The notes beneath the pieces were generated by a model that saw nothing but the letters and a program-made list of their open reading frames with translations, did not search any database and was not told where the DNA came from. Below, piece after piece: positions 44,209-55,511 of a stretch of 64,000 nucleotides of DNA. The stretch is from Gonocerus acuteangulatus (lineage: Eukaryota; Arthropoda; Insecta; Hemiptera; Coreidae). Each line of letters starts with the position of its first letter. Position 1 is the first letter of the stretch. Location: contig OX328123.1 of the NCBI GenBank assembly GCA_946811695.1, positions 47,572,009 to 47,636,008 of the forward strand. The letters are read 5' to 3'. Made by a program: the position numbers and the translations under genes.

Positions 44209-44793
44209 ATGGATACATCCCAAAAATCACTTAACTTAAACATTTATAACATGTCAAATTCCTTTTCAGCTTCTGAGTATTGCCATAAAAAGTGGGTCTT
44301 TGTTCTCTTTTCTAACAACTATGATATCTTTATTACTCTTAATTATTTTGAATACAACAAATTAACTATAAACTACTTGCGAAATAATATAAATGTAAGA
44401 TTAGGTGAAAACATCAAGAATCAAAAGAATATCTTCACTCGTAAGAGTGGTGATTCAAAACTCCTACCACTAAATGTTATAGCAAATAAAATGCAATCCT
44501 TGATAGAAATTAAAACATTTTTCATGATGATTTTAGAATTTACTCAAACAGAATGTTATATACTCCCGTATTTTTTAAATTCCTATTTGTCTTATGTATA
44601 TCTAATTTGTTTTTCCAATGACTACACATACATACAAGTGTTTCTATTAATCAAGTTCCTTTCTTACATCATATGTTCGCAAAAACAAATCCTTGAGGTA
44701 TTCAATAGCTGGCAGACATATATGTTCATGAGCTTAATATTTCATCTTTACACTACTTACACAGATTATGATTATAGCACAGTGGAACATTAA
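44209..44793 (+). CDS. Unassigned frame between LINE ORF1 and ORF2
   Basis: 194 codons, beginning 6 bp after the ORF1 stop and overlapping the ORF2 start (44768) in another frame. Composition is hydrophobic and aromatic with several possible membrane-like stretches (ILPYFLNSYLSYVYLICF). An open frame this long is unlikely by chance in such AT-rich DNA, but I recognise no family and codon use looks like spacer sequence. It could be a chance frame. Confidence 0.3.
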   Translation: MDTSQKSLNLNIYNMSNSFSASEYCHKKWVFVLFSNNYDIFITLNYFEYNKLTINYLRNNINVRLGENIKNQKNIFTRKSGDSKLLPLNVIANKMQSLIEIKTFFMMILEFTQTECYILPYFLNSYLSYVYLICFSNDYTYIQVFLLIKFLSYIICSQKQILEVFNSWQTYMFMSLIFHLYTTYTDYDYSTVEH

Positions 44794-47700
44794 CGGTTTA
44801 AAAAAATCATAAATCTGACCTGACTTTACTACATCAAGATACAAATTTTGATATAGTATGTATCCAGGAAAGCCACCTAAAAACTTCCGATGAATTCAAT
44901 TTTAACCATTTTTGTATATTTAGAAATGATTATATGGGAGGAAGGATAGCTTTAGGTGGTGTATCCATATTAGTCGCAAAACATATCCCATGCATAAATA
45001 TCTCTTTACAAACAGACTTACAAGCAGTAGCCATCCGAGTCCTGTTACCCAGCCCGTCCACAGTCTGCTCCATTTATTTACCTCCAAATCACCCATTCAC
45101 TGTCGAACAACTAGACAATTTATACTCTCAGCTTCCTCAACCTGCGTATCTTTTAGGTGATTATAACAGTCATAACACTTTATGGAACTCCACAATCACC
45201 GATCTAAGAGGGCGCTACATTGAGAATTTCATAGACCTAACTTCTCTAAGTATTCTGAATGATAACACGCCCACTCACCTTGACCATACAACTGGGACTG
45301 AGTCAATTATTGACTTGTCACTCGTCAGCTCTGTTCTCATCTCGCGATGCACTTGGCGGGCTCTTTCTGATCTATATACATCTGACCACTATCCATTGTT
45401 AATTGAAACAATAGATAGAGGACCTCCAACAACCCCAAATATACCAAGATGGAAAATAAAAGAAGCGAACTGGGACCTTTTCCAAATGTCAGCTGATTTA
45501 ACTCCTGTATATTTACAATCCGATATAAATAACGTTATAACACAAACTAACAATATATTACTCACTGCAGCCGATCTAGCTATTCCTAAAACCAAAACGA
45601 TAAATAAAAAAGTACCGGTCCCATGGTGGAACAATGATTGCGAACAGTCGGTTAAAAAAAGAAAAAAATCTCTTCGGAAATTCCGTAGACATCCATGCTC
45701 TGAGAACCTGGAGGAATACATTAATGCTAGAAAGGAGTCCAGATATCGAATAAAGCAAAGCAAGAGAAACTCTTGGAAGGACTTTACCTCACAAATAAAC
45801 TGTCACACTCCACCTATCGATGTTTGGAATATGATCAGGAAAATAAATGGGCAAAAACGAATAAACCCAATATCATTCATAAAATCTGATGACTCATTTA
45901 TTACTGATCCTGTCCAGATTGCTAATATTCTCGGCGAATATTTCCAATCTGTTTCCTCAGATGAGAATTATTCAGCAGATTTTCTCAGTAAAAAAAGAGA
46001 AAAAGAACAATACGACATAAATATCATAACAGATCCACTCGACAGCCTTAACCTTGCTTTTACTTTCACAGAATTTAATGTTGCACTGAAAAGCCGAAAA
46101 GACACTGCCCCTGGACCAGACAACGTTTGCATATCTATGATTAAAAATTTATCCCAGCCAAACAAACAAATTATTCTTTCAATTTTAAATAAAATCTTTA
46201 GTTCAGAAACCCTTCCATCATTATGGTCAAAATCTAGTGTAATTCCTATATTAAAAAAAGGAAAACCAACTTCAGAACCCTCGAGTTACCGAATGATTTC
46301 GTTAACATGTTCCATGTGCAAGTTACTTGAAAAAAATGATAATGAATCGTATTTTCTGGTTCATGGATAGCAAAAACCTCCACCCTGAATGGCAAAGTGG
46401 ATTTAGGCCAGGTAGAAGTACTAGGGATAACTTAGTACGGCTGGAAACCGATATACGAGAAGCGTTCGACTCCCGTCAAAAGGTCCTAGCGGTTTTTATA
46501 GATACAAAAAATGCCTTCGACTGTGTTTGGAGAAGACTCATTATCGATAGTTTAATGGACATAGGGATCCAAGGAAATATATTAAAATTTTTGATTAACT
46601 TTTTAAAACAAAGGTCTTTTAACGTTCGCTGTGGAGCTTCATTTTCGGAGACCTTCGTTCAGGAGAATGGAGTTCCACAGGGAAGTGTAGTCAGTGCCTT
46701 CCTTTTCTCTATGGCAATAAATCACGTCCTTCGGAAGATTAAGTATCCTGTGAAATCAATGTTATATGCTGATGATCTTGTGATCTACTATGCAGATAAA
46801 CCTTTTGACCGGCTCCACACAACTATCCAGGAAACACTAGATTCAATCAACATCTGGCTTAAACAAAACGGGTTTGCAATCTCCACCGATAAAACCATTA
46901 GCGTCCTATTTTCCCGAAGAAAAATAAACACTAATGTCAGTTTGTACATAGATAACACACCCGTCAAAACTGCCGAGAGCGCTAAATTTCTTGGGCTGAT
47001 CTATGATAGGGGATTGAATTGGACAGCACATATCAAGACCCTAAGAGCTAGTTGCCTAAGAAATTTAGACTTACTCAAATGTCTTAACTCTACTTCTTGG
47101 GGTGCTGACCGTACATGCATGTTACTATTCTATAAAGCATTTGTTAGAGCAAAATTGGACTACGGTTGCATGGCTTATGACTCCGCATCAAGTAGAACAC
47201 TAAAGATGTTAGATACTGTTCATCATAGCGGACTTAGACTTGCAACCGGAGCTTTCCGATCGAGCCCTATCTCGAGTCTCTATGTAGAAGCAGGAGAACT
47301 CCCATTACAGTACAGGAGAAACCAGCTTATGCTAAGCTACTATTTCTCAATTCGAGCTTCACAACACCATCCTCTAAATCCATACTTTTACAATAATGTT
47401 AGAAACCGTCTAACCCAGAAATCTTTCCCTACAAGAATAAACAAATTATTAATAGATCATAATATAACAATACCAACCATAGATCACGATTCTGTTTCAT
47501 CCATAGAGCCCTGGAAATTACCACATCCTATTATTAACCTAACGCTAGCAAAGTATAATAAAAACAACACGGATCCTTACATATTTGTGACAGAATATAA
47601 AAAATTAAAAACCACACTCCCTGAAGGTCATGAAATATATACGGATGGCTCCAAAGACAACAATGGAGTTGGCGCTGCAGTACTTAACTCATCAGGATCC

Positions 47701-48432
47701 TGTATGTTCGCTCTCCCAGCGATCTGCAGTAACTATACAGCTGAGCTACTAGCAATTGACAAAGCCCTGAATATTAATTTTCCAACAAAATCCCATTTAA
47801 CAATATTTACAGATTCTCTATCTGCTCTCCTTGCTATAGGTGATCCATATTCATCGCATCCCATAATAGTGAATATATTTAAAAGAATTTACGAGCTAAA
47901 TTTAAAGGAACAAAAGGTTACATTTGTATGGATTCCAGGACATTGCGGAATAAATAAAAATGAACAAGTTGACACCTTGGCAAGGAAAGCAATTAGAGAA
48001 GGTATGCCTTTCTATAAAGTTTCAAAATTTGATTTAATGGCCCACTCGAAAGACTTGATTTGGAATACATGGCAAACTGTTTGGCAACTAGTAAGGGAAA
48101 ACAAACTCAGAGAAATAAAGAGATGTGTTTAATCATGGAAGACATCAACTAATGACACAAGAAGAAAGGAAGTGGTGTTAACCCGTATGAGAATTGGCCA
48201 TACAAACCTCACCCATTCCTTTCTCATGTCAAAGGAACCACCACCAATTAGCAGCTCATGCAATGTGCTACTCACAGTTAAACACATTCTGACGAATTGC
48301 CGTGCTTATGAGCAACTAAAAGAACAACACCAACTACCTGACTCCTTAGATGAAATTCTAGGCGACGATAGTAATCAAGTAGAGCGGCTTTTCAACTTTT
48401 TAAATGCCTCGAAGTTAATTGACAAAATTTAA
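44768..48432 (+). pseudogene. LINE ORF2 (endonuclease-RT-RNase H), inactivated
   Basis: Begins MIIAQWNINGLKK, shifts frame in the A run near 44800, and continues through the endonuclease (VCIQESHLK, LLGDYNSHNTLW, TSDHYPLL) and RT fingers (RKDTAPGPDN) to 46370. A second frame change in an A run near 46335 leads to QSGFRPGRST, VFIDTKNAFDCVW, GVPQGSVVSAFLFSMAIN and catalytic MLYADDLVIYY. RNase H follows (IYTDGSKDNNGVGAA, YTAELLAI, FTDSLSALLAI, QVDTLARKA). A stop at 48130-48132 interrupts before the C-terminal CNVLLTVKHILTNC zinc motif. The damage looks slight, so it died recently. Confidence 0.9.
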
Positions 48433-49138
48433 TTCAACCTTATATCAAAATTCAATACAACAAAATTTAGTTACACCTTAAATTAAAAATACCTCCGTAA
48501 GCATGGCTAAATGACACTGATATGCATATGTACGTGTATGGATGTATGTGTGTATATGAGTGTGTGTGTGTGTGTATCTATGTATATGTGTAATCTCTAA
48601 ACAATAATTATCAATCAAAGGAATGGCGTTAATGACCTTAAAGGGTTGACATGCCATTAAAAAGCCAAAAAAAACAAAAAAAAAAAAAAAAAACATGAAA
48701 ATGAGCACTATTTGTAACAAGCGTCTACTAGACGCTGTACATTTTAATTAGAGCCTTACTGGAATCACAAAATACAATTAATGCCCATAAAATTTCACTA
48801 ACATTTTTTAACATTATCTAATGTGAGCAAACACTCACGTTTGAAAATGTAAAAAAGTTTAATTTGACAGATTGCCTCACTTGTATATAGTGTATATATG
48901 TACAGGGCAGTAATATTGCTCCTAATATCTTAACATAAATGTATAAACATTCATAAATGTATTCCTTTCCATTTTTAATGTATTTATTAAGAACGTTTGC
49001 AATCTTGTTCTGATACCAAACACGGACTTCTCTATAATTATTATTCAGTCTATTTACCACATTAATGCCAAGTTAAAATATAGGAAAATAATCTGAAAAA
49101 TATAAGCCAGTGCATACCTCAATAGATAACAGAGGTAG
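48433..49138. other. LINE 3' UTR and intron 4 spacer
   Basis: TG-rich repeats (48520-48590), an A-rich tail, then AT-rich DNA with no supported gene. Confidence 0.5.
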
Positions 49139-49582
49139 GTATACAAAATAAAAAAGTTGTCTTTTCCAAAGACACCATACATATAATCATATGTATTTCG
49201 ACACGCTAAATCCGAACCCGGAGTCCGTTTGACTCCAGAACGTGAGGTCATTTCAAGCACAGCTATGTTTAATTTGTAAAAAAAAAAAAAAAAAAAATTT
49301 TTGACTTCAGATTCTGAAAGTACTAACAATTTTACGTCCAGATATGTGTTTTAATGTTTGTTCCAATAAAAAATGCAAAAATGCGATTATGTGGCTTCAT
49401 GGAACTAGACCACTACACTAATGAGTTCTGGGGGTCACTGACGACTTCACTAGAGATTCGACCTTTAAATGACCTTTAACCTGACGTGATGGGGTTAAAC
49501 GGACTCCGGATTCGGATTCAGCGTGTCGAAATACATAATATATGTATGGTGTCTTCGGAAAATACCACTTTTTTTATGTTGT
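49139..49582. mobile_element. Palindromic element with about 120-bp inverted arms
   Basis: 49139-49260 pairs with 49470-49582 (for example GACACCATACATAT and CGACACGCTAAATCCGAACC on the left, reversed on the right). A spacer of about 200 bp separates them. Each arm also holds a small palindrome (GGAGTCCGTTTGACTCC). No transposase, no clear TSD. Confidence 0.6.
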
Positions 49583-50054
49583 GGGCCTGTGTAATCCATG
49601 AACAGGAAATTAGTATTATCCAGATGATTCTTGATATAAAACGAAAACATATTATTAATTAAAAAAATAATTCTTTAATCCCCGTAAAAATATTTAGAGT
49701 TGAACGTTTTTCTCCTTCCCCGATATCGAAAAGGCTCATATATATATATAAGGAATCTCAATTATATTTTTAATTAAACAACGCAGACAAAAAAATATCA
49801 GGATGGTACAGTAAAAAGGGTTGGCTTTAGAGGATAAAGGAAAGCAATATACGCCCTACGTCGGCTGGGCAACCACCACTTCAAAGTGTCACTGTTATCC
49901 GCACACTTTTTATTTTGTTCTGTTTTCTGATTTTCGATAGCTGGGAGGTATTTTTTTAAATTTAGTTCAAGTAGTTAATTTAATCGAAATATAATTTGCA
50001 TTAGAATGTTATCTCTTGAATTTATACCTGTGCTCTATATGAAATGTCGGCAAG
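49583..50054. other. No recognisable feature
   Basis: AT-rich intron sequence. Confidence 0.4.
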
Positions 50055-50200
50055 CTTATTCGCGTTACACTGATGGGAGCAAAACAGATGATCACATTGG
50101 ATGTGCATTTATTGTATTTATTAAATGAATAGTACGTCACATAGGACGATATAGACTTGGCCCAAATTCTTCTTACAATCAGGCTGAACAAGTTGCTATT
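50055..50200 (+). pseudogene. LINE RNase H fragment
   Basis: Reads YTDGSKTDDHIGCAFIV, a stop, then RHIGRYRLGPNSSYNQAEQVAI, the first two RNase H acidic motifs. It is closest in wording to the intact LINE ORF2 at 21492. Confidence 0.75.
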
Positions 50201-50308
50201 CCCGCGGCGGATGAAATGTTTCTCATCTCAGGGCACGTTGAGAAGGTTCCATTTCGTACTGTGGCGCTAATGCCCAAGTTGTCGGTGTGCCGTAAAAAAA
50301 ATTAATTT
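50201..50308 (+). mobile_element. SINE family 1, 3' part
   Basis: TTTCTCATCTCAGGGC, GTGGCGCTAATGCCCA, GTGTGCCGT and an A tail, inserted in the LINE relic. Confidence 0.65.
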
Positions 50309-50460
50309 ATTGAACAACATTCACGTTGATTTTTTTTAAGTCACGTTTATTTCCAACTTTTCATGATACATAAATATCGAAAATACATGTAGTATTTATA
50401 AAATGGAACATATAGAAAATAAATTCCCACGTTGCAGGGTTACTGTAACGTGGAAAAAAT
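50309..50460 (+). repeat. LINE 3' end relic
   Basis: Ends with the hairpin CCCACGTTGCAGGG...AACGTGG followed by A residues, like the end of the LINE at 25425-25465. Confidence 0.6.
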
Positions 50461-50837
50461 AATGCTTATTTGTGCGTATAGGTGTGCCACGTTTTTTGGT
50501 TTTGAGATTTTCCTGAGATTAATTTATGTGAAACAGAAATTTCATTTTGTTATTTTCTAGAAGGAGGCAGGAAGGATAACGATTTGAAAATATTATTAAC
50601 AATTAATTTATGACTGCACATGAGGAATTTTATTTTAGTAATATTTCCTCGGACTTTTGATAAAACAATATCATCCATTCCGTGCAGTAGTATCCAGAGT
50701 TGTAATGTAATGATTACTTTGAGTAATGATAACTTTTCAAATTACTTTCCTGTTTTAATGGGAATTCGCCTTGGGCACACACTAGACATTGTCGAAAATC
50801 GAAATCCAGGCTTTTTTACTAAAAATTACATCAAAAG

Positions 50838-51125
50838 TAATTGCCATTCCCATTCCCATTACTGTAATGGGAATGGGAATTGCAATTACATATTCCTATT
50901 AAAAGTAATGGGTACTGATTTTTTGATTCCCATTACATTTTAATGGAAAAAAGTAATTCCCATTCCAATTCCCATTACTGTAATGGGAATGGGACTTGCC
51001 ATTACATTTTGCAATTACAAGTAATGAGTACTGTTTTTTTAGATTCCCATTACTTGTAATGGAAAAAAGTAATTGCAATTTCCATTACAATTACAGGAAT
51101 TGGAATGGAGTAATGGGAATGGCCA
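50838..51125. repeat. Subterminal palindromes, left arm
   Basis: Repeated CCATTCCCATTACTGTAATG palindromes. The matching set is at 54115-54355. Confidence 0.85.
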
Positions 51126-51222
51126 TTGCATGTCTGGAATTGGATTACATTTCATTAGATAGTCCGGGTTGAAAAAATTGTATTTTTCAAGGGAATGGGA
51201 GCTTTTATGCAGTTTAATATAC

Positions 51223-51225
<3 letters not shown>

Positions 51226-51254
<29 letters not shown>
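51226..51254. repeat. Poly(T) tract, left arm
   Basis: Its mirror is the 37-bp A tract at 54003-54039. Confidence 0.9.
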
Positions 51255-51256
<2 letters not shown>

Positions 51257-51258
<2 letters not shown>

Positions 51259-52160
51259 TGGTTTGTTCCCTATATAAATTCACACCGTTTGACCGATTTT
51301 GACGAAACTTGGAACACACATAGGTCTTGGCCCGGGGAGTCCCGTAGGTTAGGTCAAAAAAATCGACCAGCTCTCTGTCTGTATGGTTGTTCCTTAAACA
51401 AATTCACAACGTTTGACCGATTTTGACAAAACTTGGAACACAGATAGGCCTTGACCCGGGGAGTCTCGTAGGCTAGGTCAAAAACATATACCAGCTCTCT
51501 GACTGTATGGTTGTTTCTTAAACAAATTCACACCGTTTGACCGATTTTGACAAAACTTGGAACACAGATAGGCCTTGTCCCAGGGAGTCTCGTAGGCTAG
51601 GTCAAAAACATCTACCAGCTGCCGGTCTGTGTGTTTGTTCCTTATACAATTTCACACCGTTTGGCCGATTTTAACGAAACTTGGAACACAGGTAGGTCTT
51701 GACCCGGGGAGTCTCGTAGGCTAGGTCAAAAACATCTACCAGCTGTCTGTCTGTATATTTGTTCTTTATACAAGTTCACACCGTTTGACCGATTTTGACA
51801 AAACTTGGAACACAGATAGGCCTTGACCCGGGGAGTCTCGTAGGCTAGGTCAAAAACATCTACCAGCTCTCTGTCTGTATGGTTGTTTCTTAAACAAATT
51901 CACACCGTTTGACCGATTTTGACAAAACTTGGAACACAGATAGGCCTTGTCCCAGGGAGTCTCGTAGGCTAGGTCAAAAACATCTACCAGCTGCCGGTCT
52001 GTGTGTTTGTTCCTTATACAATTTCACACCGTTTGGCCGATTTTATCGAAACTTGGAACACAGGTAGGTCTTGACCCGGGGAGTCTCGTAGGCTAGGTCA
52101 AAAACATCTACCAGCTGCCTGTCTGTATATTTGTTCTTTATACAAGTTCACACCGTTTGG
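51257..52160 (+). repeat. 124-bp tandem array, left arm
   Basis: CACACCGTTT recurs at 51281, 51405, 51529, 51653, 51777, 51901, 52025 and 52149, an exact 124-bp period. Alternate units are more alike (51529 with 51901, 51653 with 52025), a sign of amplification in blocks of three units. Confidence 0.95.
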
Positions 52161-52209
52161 CTACGTTCATGGTGAGGATTCATTCTGCGATGCTACGATA
52201 CCTACTCCG

Positions 52210-52488
52210 ATGAGCGCTGCCCCGATGTATTCTACATCGATGGAGGTTGTTCAGGCTGACTCACCGTCGATGTTCTCCCCTCTCCTTTTTAAAGGCTATC
52301 TAGTTTCTTCAGTTGTGCACGAGCAGTTAATAAGCCAGGATGTTATAAGCGACAACGACAGTGACAGTGATGTTTCGGCTTTAAGAAAGTGGGGGGAGTT
52401 TAGTTCTCTGCCGAATCGTGAATACAGTGTTCACCCAGTAAACATGGTTTCTTTTAGGAATCATTTTTATCTTAATCATGACGTTTAA
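52210..52488 (+). CDS. Unassigned frame in foldback core
   Basis: 92 codons (MSAAPMYSTSMEVVQADSPS ...), with an acidic serine stretch DNDSDSDVSAL. Serine/methionine-rich, no recognised domain. It lies between the arms where a captured or host-derived segment would be. It may be a gene fragment; support is weak. Confidence 0.25.
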   Translation: MSAAPMYSTSMEVVQADSPSMFSPLLFKGYLVSSVVHEQLISQDVISDNDSDSDVSALRKWGEFSSLPNREYSVHPVNMVSFRNHFYLNHDV

Positions 52489-52505
52489 ATGTAACATTAT
52501 TTATT

Positions 52506-52550
52506 TTACAGCACTCATGAAGATGGAAGAATAGTCCGAAATGTCGAAAT
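52506..52550 (+). ncRNA. Decayed hammerhead-like motif
   Basis: CTCATGA (one core base changed), a poor hairpin, CGAAATGTCG, then AATAAA. The layout follows the motif at 39431 but pairing is lost. Confidence 0.2.
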
Positions 52551-52965
52551 TATGTAATAAAAGTATGTGTTGAAATTTGAAGATTTATTCCTAACCTTGG
52601 TTTGTATTAACTGCTTCAATCTCTGGAAAAAACTATTGTTGTTTTTTTAGATATACGTTATATAATATTGCTGAGATAATAGATAATTGTCCAACTACAA
52701 ACAGTAATTGTTGAAAAAGTATTATTAGTTAAAAATATAACTTTCGCCAGGACATGCCTATTGTGATGGTTTTTGTCCCGTTTATCCCAGACTGCATTTG
52801 CTGAACATATTAATTCAATTAATTTGTCTTTCAACTCGACAACGACAAAAAAAAAATACAATATAGACATACAAAGGTTTCACATTATAACTTTTGAATA
52901 CCAATGTATTCATTAATACATTCATAAATTATAAATTTTTGCTCATTAACGATAATATGATATAA

Positions 52966-53270
52966 CGAAGGATATTGAAAGTGGTTTTAGGAAGGATATA
53001 GAAGGTAGTATTAGGAAGGGTATAGAAGGTAGTAATAGGAAGGGCATTAAAAGAGGTGTTAGGATGGTTATATAAGGTGATATTAAGAAGAATATAGAAG
53101 GTCTTATTAGGAAGGATATTGAAGTTGGTATTAAGAAGGATATAGAAGGTGGTATTAGTAAGGATTTATAAGGTGGAATTAGGAAGGGCCGCCTTCAATA
53201 TCTTTCCTAATATTAGCTACAATACCCTTCATAATATTACCTTCTATATCAATTCTACAATATCACCTTT
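52966..53270. repeat. 24-bp minisatellite with inverted end
   Basis: About nine units of GGAAGGATATAGAAGGTGGT ATTA type in direct order (to about 53190), then about three units in reverse complement (CCTTCAATATCTTTCCTAAT). Confidence 0.85.
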
Positions 53271-53559
53271 AGGACGGAGGTGCAATAATAAGAATGAAGT
53301 ACTGCTTGTTTATGGTGAGGAGGTATTTGCATTGTCAAACTACATTGCATGGGAAACGCCTAGTATTCACCACAATTCAAAGAATATTTATCCAAAAATA
53401 ATATAAACCAACGGTCGATAAAAGCTACAAAGTAACAGATTTTCGTTCAATCCTAGTATGTGTTCTGGAATTTGATGTGCAAAAAAGTTCAAAAAATCTA
53501 ATAACGCAAATCTGTAGCTGTTCGGGTTCACAGTTTCGAACCCGTGCACTCCCCCGATC

Positions 53560-53998
53560 AAGACCTACCCATGTGCCACTTTTGTTAAAAATCGGTCTAA
53601 CGGTTTGGAATATAAAGAATAAACATACAGACAGACAGCTAGTAGACGTTTTTGACCAAGCCTACGACACTCTCTGGATCAAGATGTAACTGTGTGTCAA
53701 GTTTGGTCAAAATCAGTGAAACGGTGTGAATTTGTATAGGGAACAAACATACAGACAGAAAGCCGGTAGATGTTTTTGACCTAGCCTACGAGACACCCCG
53801 GGTCAAGATCTATCTGTGTGCCAAGTTTGGTCAAAATCAGTCAAACGGTGTGAATTCGTATAAGGAACAAACATACAGTCAGACAGCCGGTAGATGTTTT
53901 TGACCTAACCTACGAAACTCCCCGGGTCAAGACCTATCTGTGTTCCAAGTTTCGTCAAAATCGGTCAAACGGTGTGAATTTGTATAGGGAACAAACCA

Positions 53999-54002
<4 letters not shown>
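53560..54002 (-). repeat. 124-bp tandem array, right arm
   Basis: About 3.5 units in the opposite orientation to the left array; ends at GGGAACAAACCAGGTT next to the A tract. Confidence 0.9.

Positions 54003-54039
<37 letters not shown>
54003..54039. repeat. Poly(A) tract, right arm
   Basis: 37 A residues, mirror of the left-arm T tract. Confidence 0.9.
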
Positions 54040-54041
<2 letters not shown>

Positions 54042-54591
54042 ATATTAAACTGCATAAAAGCTCCCATTCCCTTGAAAAATACAATTTTTTTAACCTGGAC
54101 TATCTAATGAAATGTAATCCAATTCCAGACATGTAATGGCCATTCCCATTACTCCATTCCAATTCCTGTAATTGTAATGGAAATTGCAACTATTTTTTTC
54201 CATTACAAGTAATGGGAATCTAAAAAAACAGTACCCATTACTTGTAATTGCAAAATGTAATTGCCATTCCCATTCCCATTACAGTAATGGGAATGGGAAT
54301 GGCAATTACTTTTTTTCAAAAGGAATGGGAATTTGTAATGGGAATGGGGACTACATTTTTAACAACTCTGGTAGTATCAGGCTGAACCGTATAAAATGTT
54401 TTTGTTTACTTTGCGATTTATTCCTTTCCCTTTTTATTTTATTATTTACGAACAGCATTGTTATTCATATAGAATTAAAGCTCTTTTATTCCTATTATTT
54501 AATCAGTAACTTGCGTACTGTGTTGTTAGAACGATCCTCTTAGAAAAAAATAAAACTTAAATTATTACTTCAACGGAAATCCGTATTATTT

Positions 54592-54912
54592 TTCGTTATG
54601 AATTTAAGCTAGGTCTTAGCGCTCCTGAGCGTGTATGAACAATAACACGGCGTTCGGGGAGGGAACGGTGAATGAACGAACTGTTTACCGGTGGTTTTCC
54701 AGGTTTCGAAGTGGAAATTTTGACCTTGACAACGAGGAGCGAGGAAGGCCAGAAATCAAGCTTGACAATGACCACCTGAAAGAAAGGGTTGAAGCTTGTC
54801 CCTCAAAAAGCACTAGGGAATATGCCAAAGAACTCGGAGTAGGAGCCACAACAGTTTCAAGACATTTGAAGGAAATCGGCAAGTCCAAAACTGACATTTC
54901 ATACGGTACATA
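54592..54912 (+). pseudogene. mariner-like transposase, N-terminal fragment
   Basis: RYEFKLGLSAPE, a frame change near 54634, then TAFGEGTVNERTVYRWFSRF and LDNEERGRPEIKLDNDHLKE..., THRE-like second helix-turn-helix (TREYAKELGVGATTVSRHLK). These are the paired DNA-binding helices of mariner transposases. The catalytic DDD domain is missing; the frame closes with a stop at 54911-54913. It lies in intron 4 of the LRR gene. Confidence 0.8.
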
Positions 54913-55295
54913 ATAAATTACTAGTGGTAGTTCTGTATCTGTATGTTTTCATGGCACGAAGTTCCTTCCAACATACTTTTGTATGAGAATTAATCAATAA
55001 TTAGATCTGTTTCTGCAGAAGTTATATTCCTGCTGTAAATTGTAAACGAACATGTCGTACAGAAGACTAGAGCCGGTCTAGTTGAGAAATCCTGTGCTTT
55101 CACCTATCACACTTGTACATCCTATTTTATGGTAGACCTAATTTATTTATTTTGATTTATCTGCTGACTTGCATATGGAGATTTCTTCAGCATACTTTTT
55201 GATGTAGTTCAATTTAATTATTTATGCAGGCTAATGCATTTTCGACTATCCCTCTCCTAAAATGTTAGAAACCTAAAGTACCAATTTTGTTGTAG

Positions 55296-55511
55296 ACAAA
55301 ACTCGAATACCTAAACCTTGGAAGGAGTCACATAGCAAAAGTGACCAATCAGGCGTTCGACACTCTCGTCTCACTGACCGAACTCGACCTGAGTTACAAC
55401 AAACTCGAACAACTAGAAACCAAAACACTCATTCCAACTGGAGCCACACTCAAGAGGTTACATGTAAGTGGAAATAACATCAGGATAGAGGAGTTCAGCT
55501 ATGTTTTACAG
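55296..55511 (+). CDS. LRR transmembrane protein, exon 5
   Basis: Acceptor TTGTTGTAG, donor GTGAGT; phase 0. It encodes residues 272-343: LEYLNLGRSHIAKV, LTELDLSYNKLEQL and LKRLHVSGNNIRIE. Confidence 0.9.

Larger units (their letters stand above)
43444..48694 (+). mobile_element. Second I-group LINE, 5'-truncated and damaged
   Basis: Contains the 3' two-thirds of ORF1, an extra frame, an ORF2 with frameshifts and one stop, and a 3' UTR with TG repeats ending in A-rich sequence at about 48667-48694. No clear TSD; the left border coincides with the end of direct repeat D2. Confidence 0.85.
50695..54370. mobile_element. Foldback element with hAT-type ends
   Basis: 3676 bp. Terminal CAGAGTTG at both ends, inverted, with the 8-bp repeat GTAGTATC directly outside (50687-50694 and 54371-54378). 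Long inverted arms hold TAATGGGAATGGGAAT palindromes, a homopolymer T/A tract and Helitron-like 124-bp repeats (7 units left, about 3.5 right). The core has a 24-bp minisatellite and a short frame. Ends and TSD are those of hAT; the arm structure is that of foldback elements. No transposase. Confidence 0.85.

Noticed and set aside
52506..52550. Third functional hammerhead copy
   Set aside because: The core base after CT is changed and stems I and III do not pair, so it is listed only as a decayed relative.
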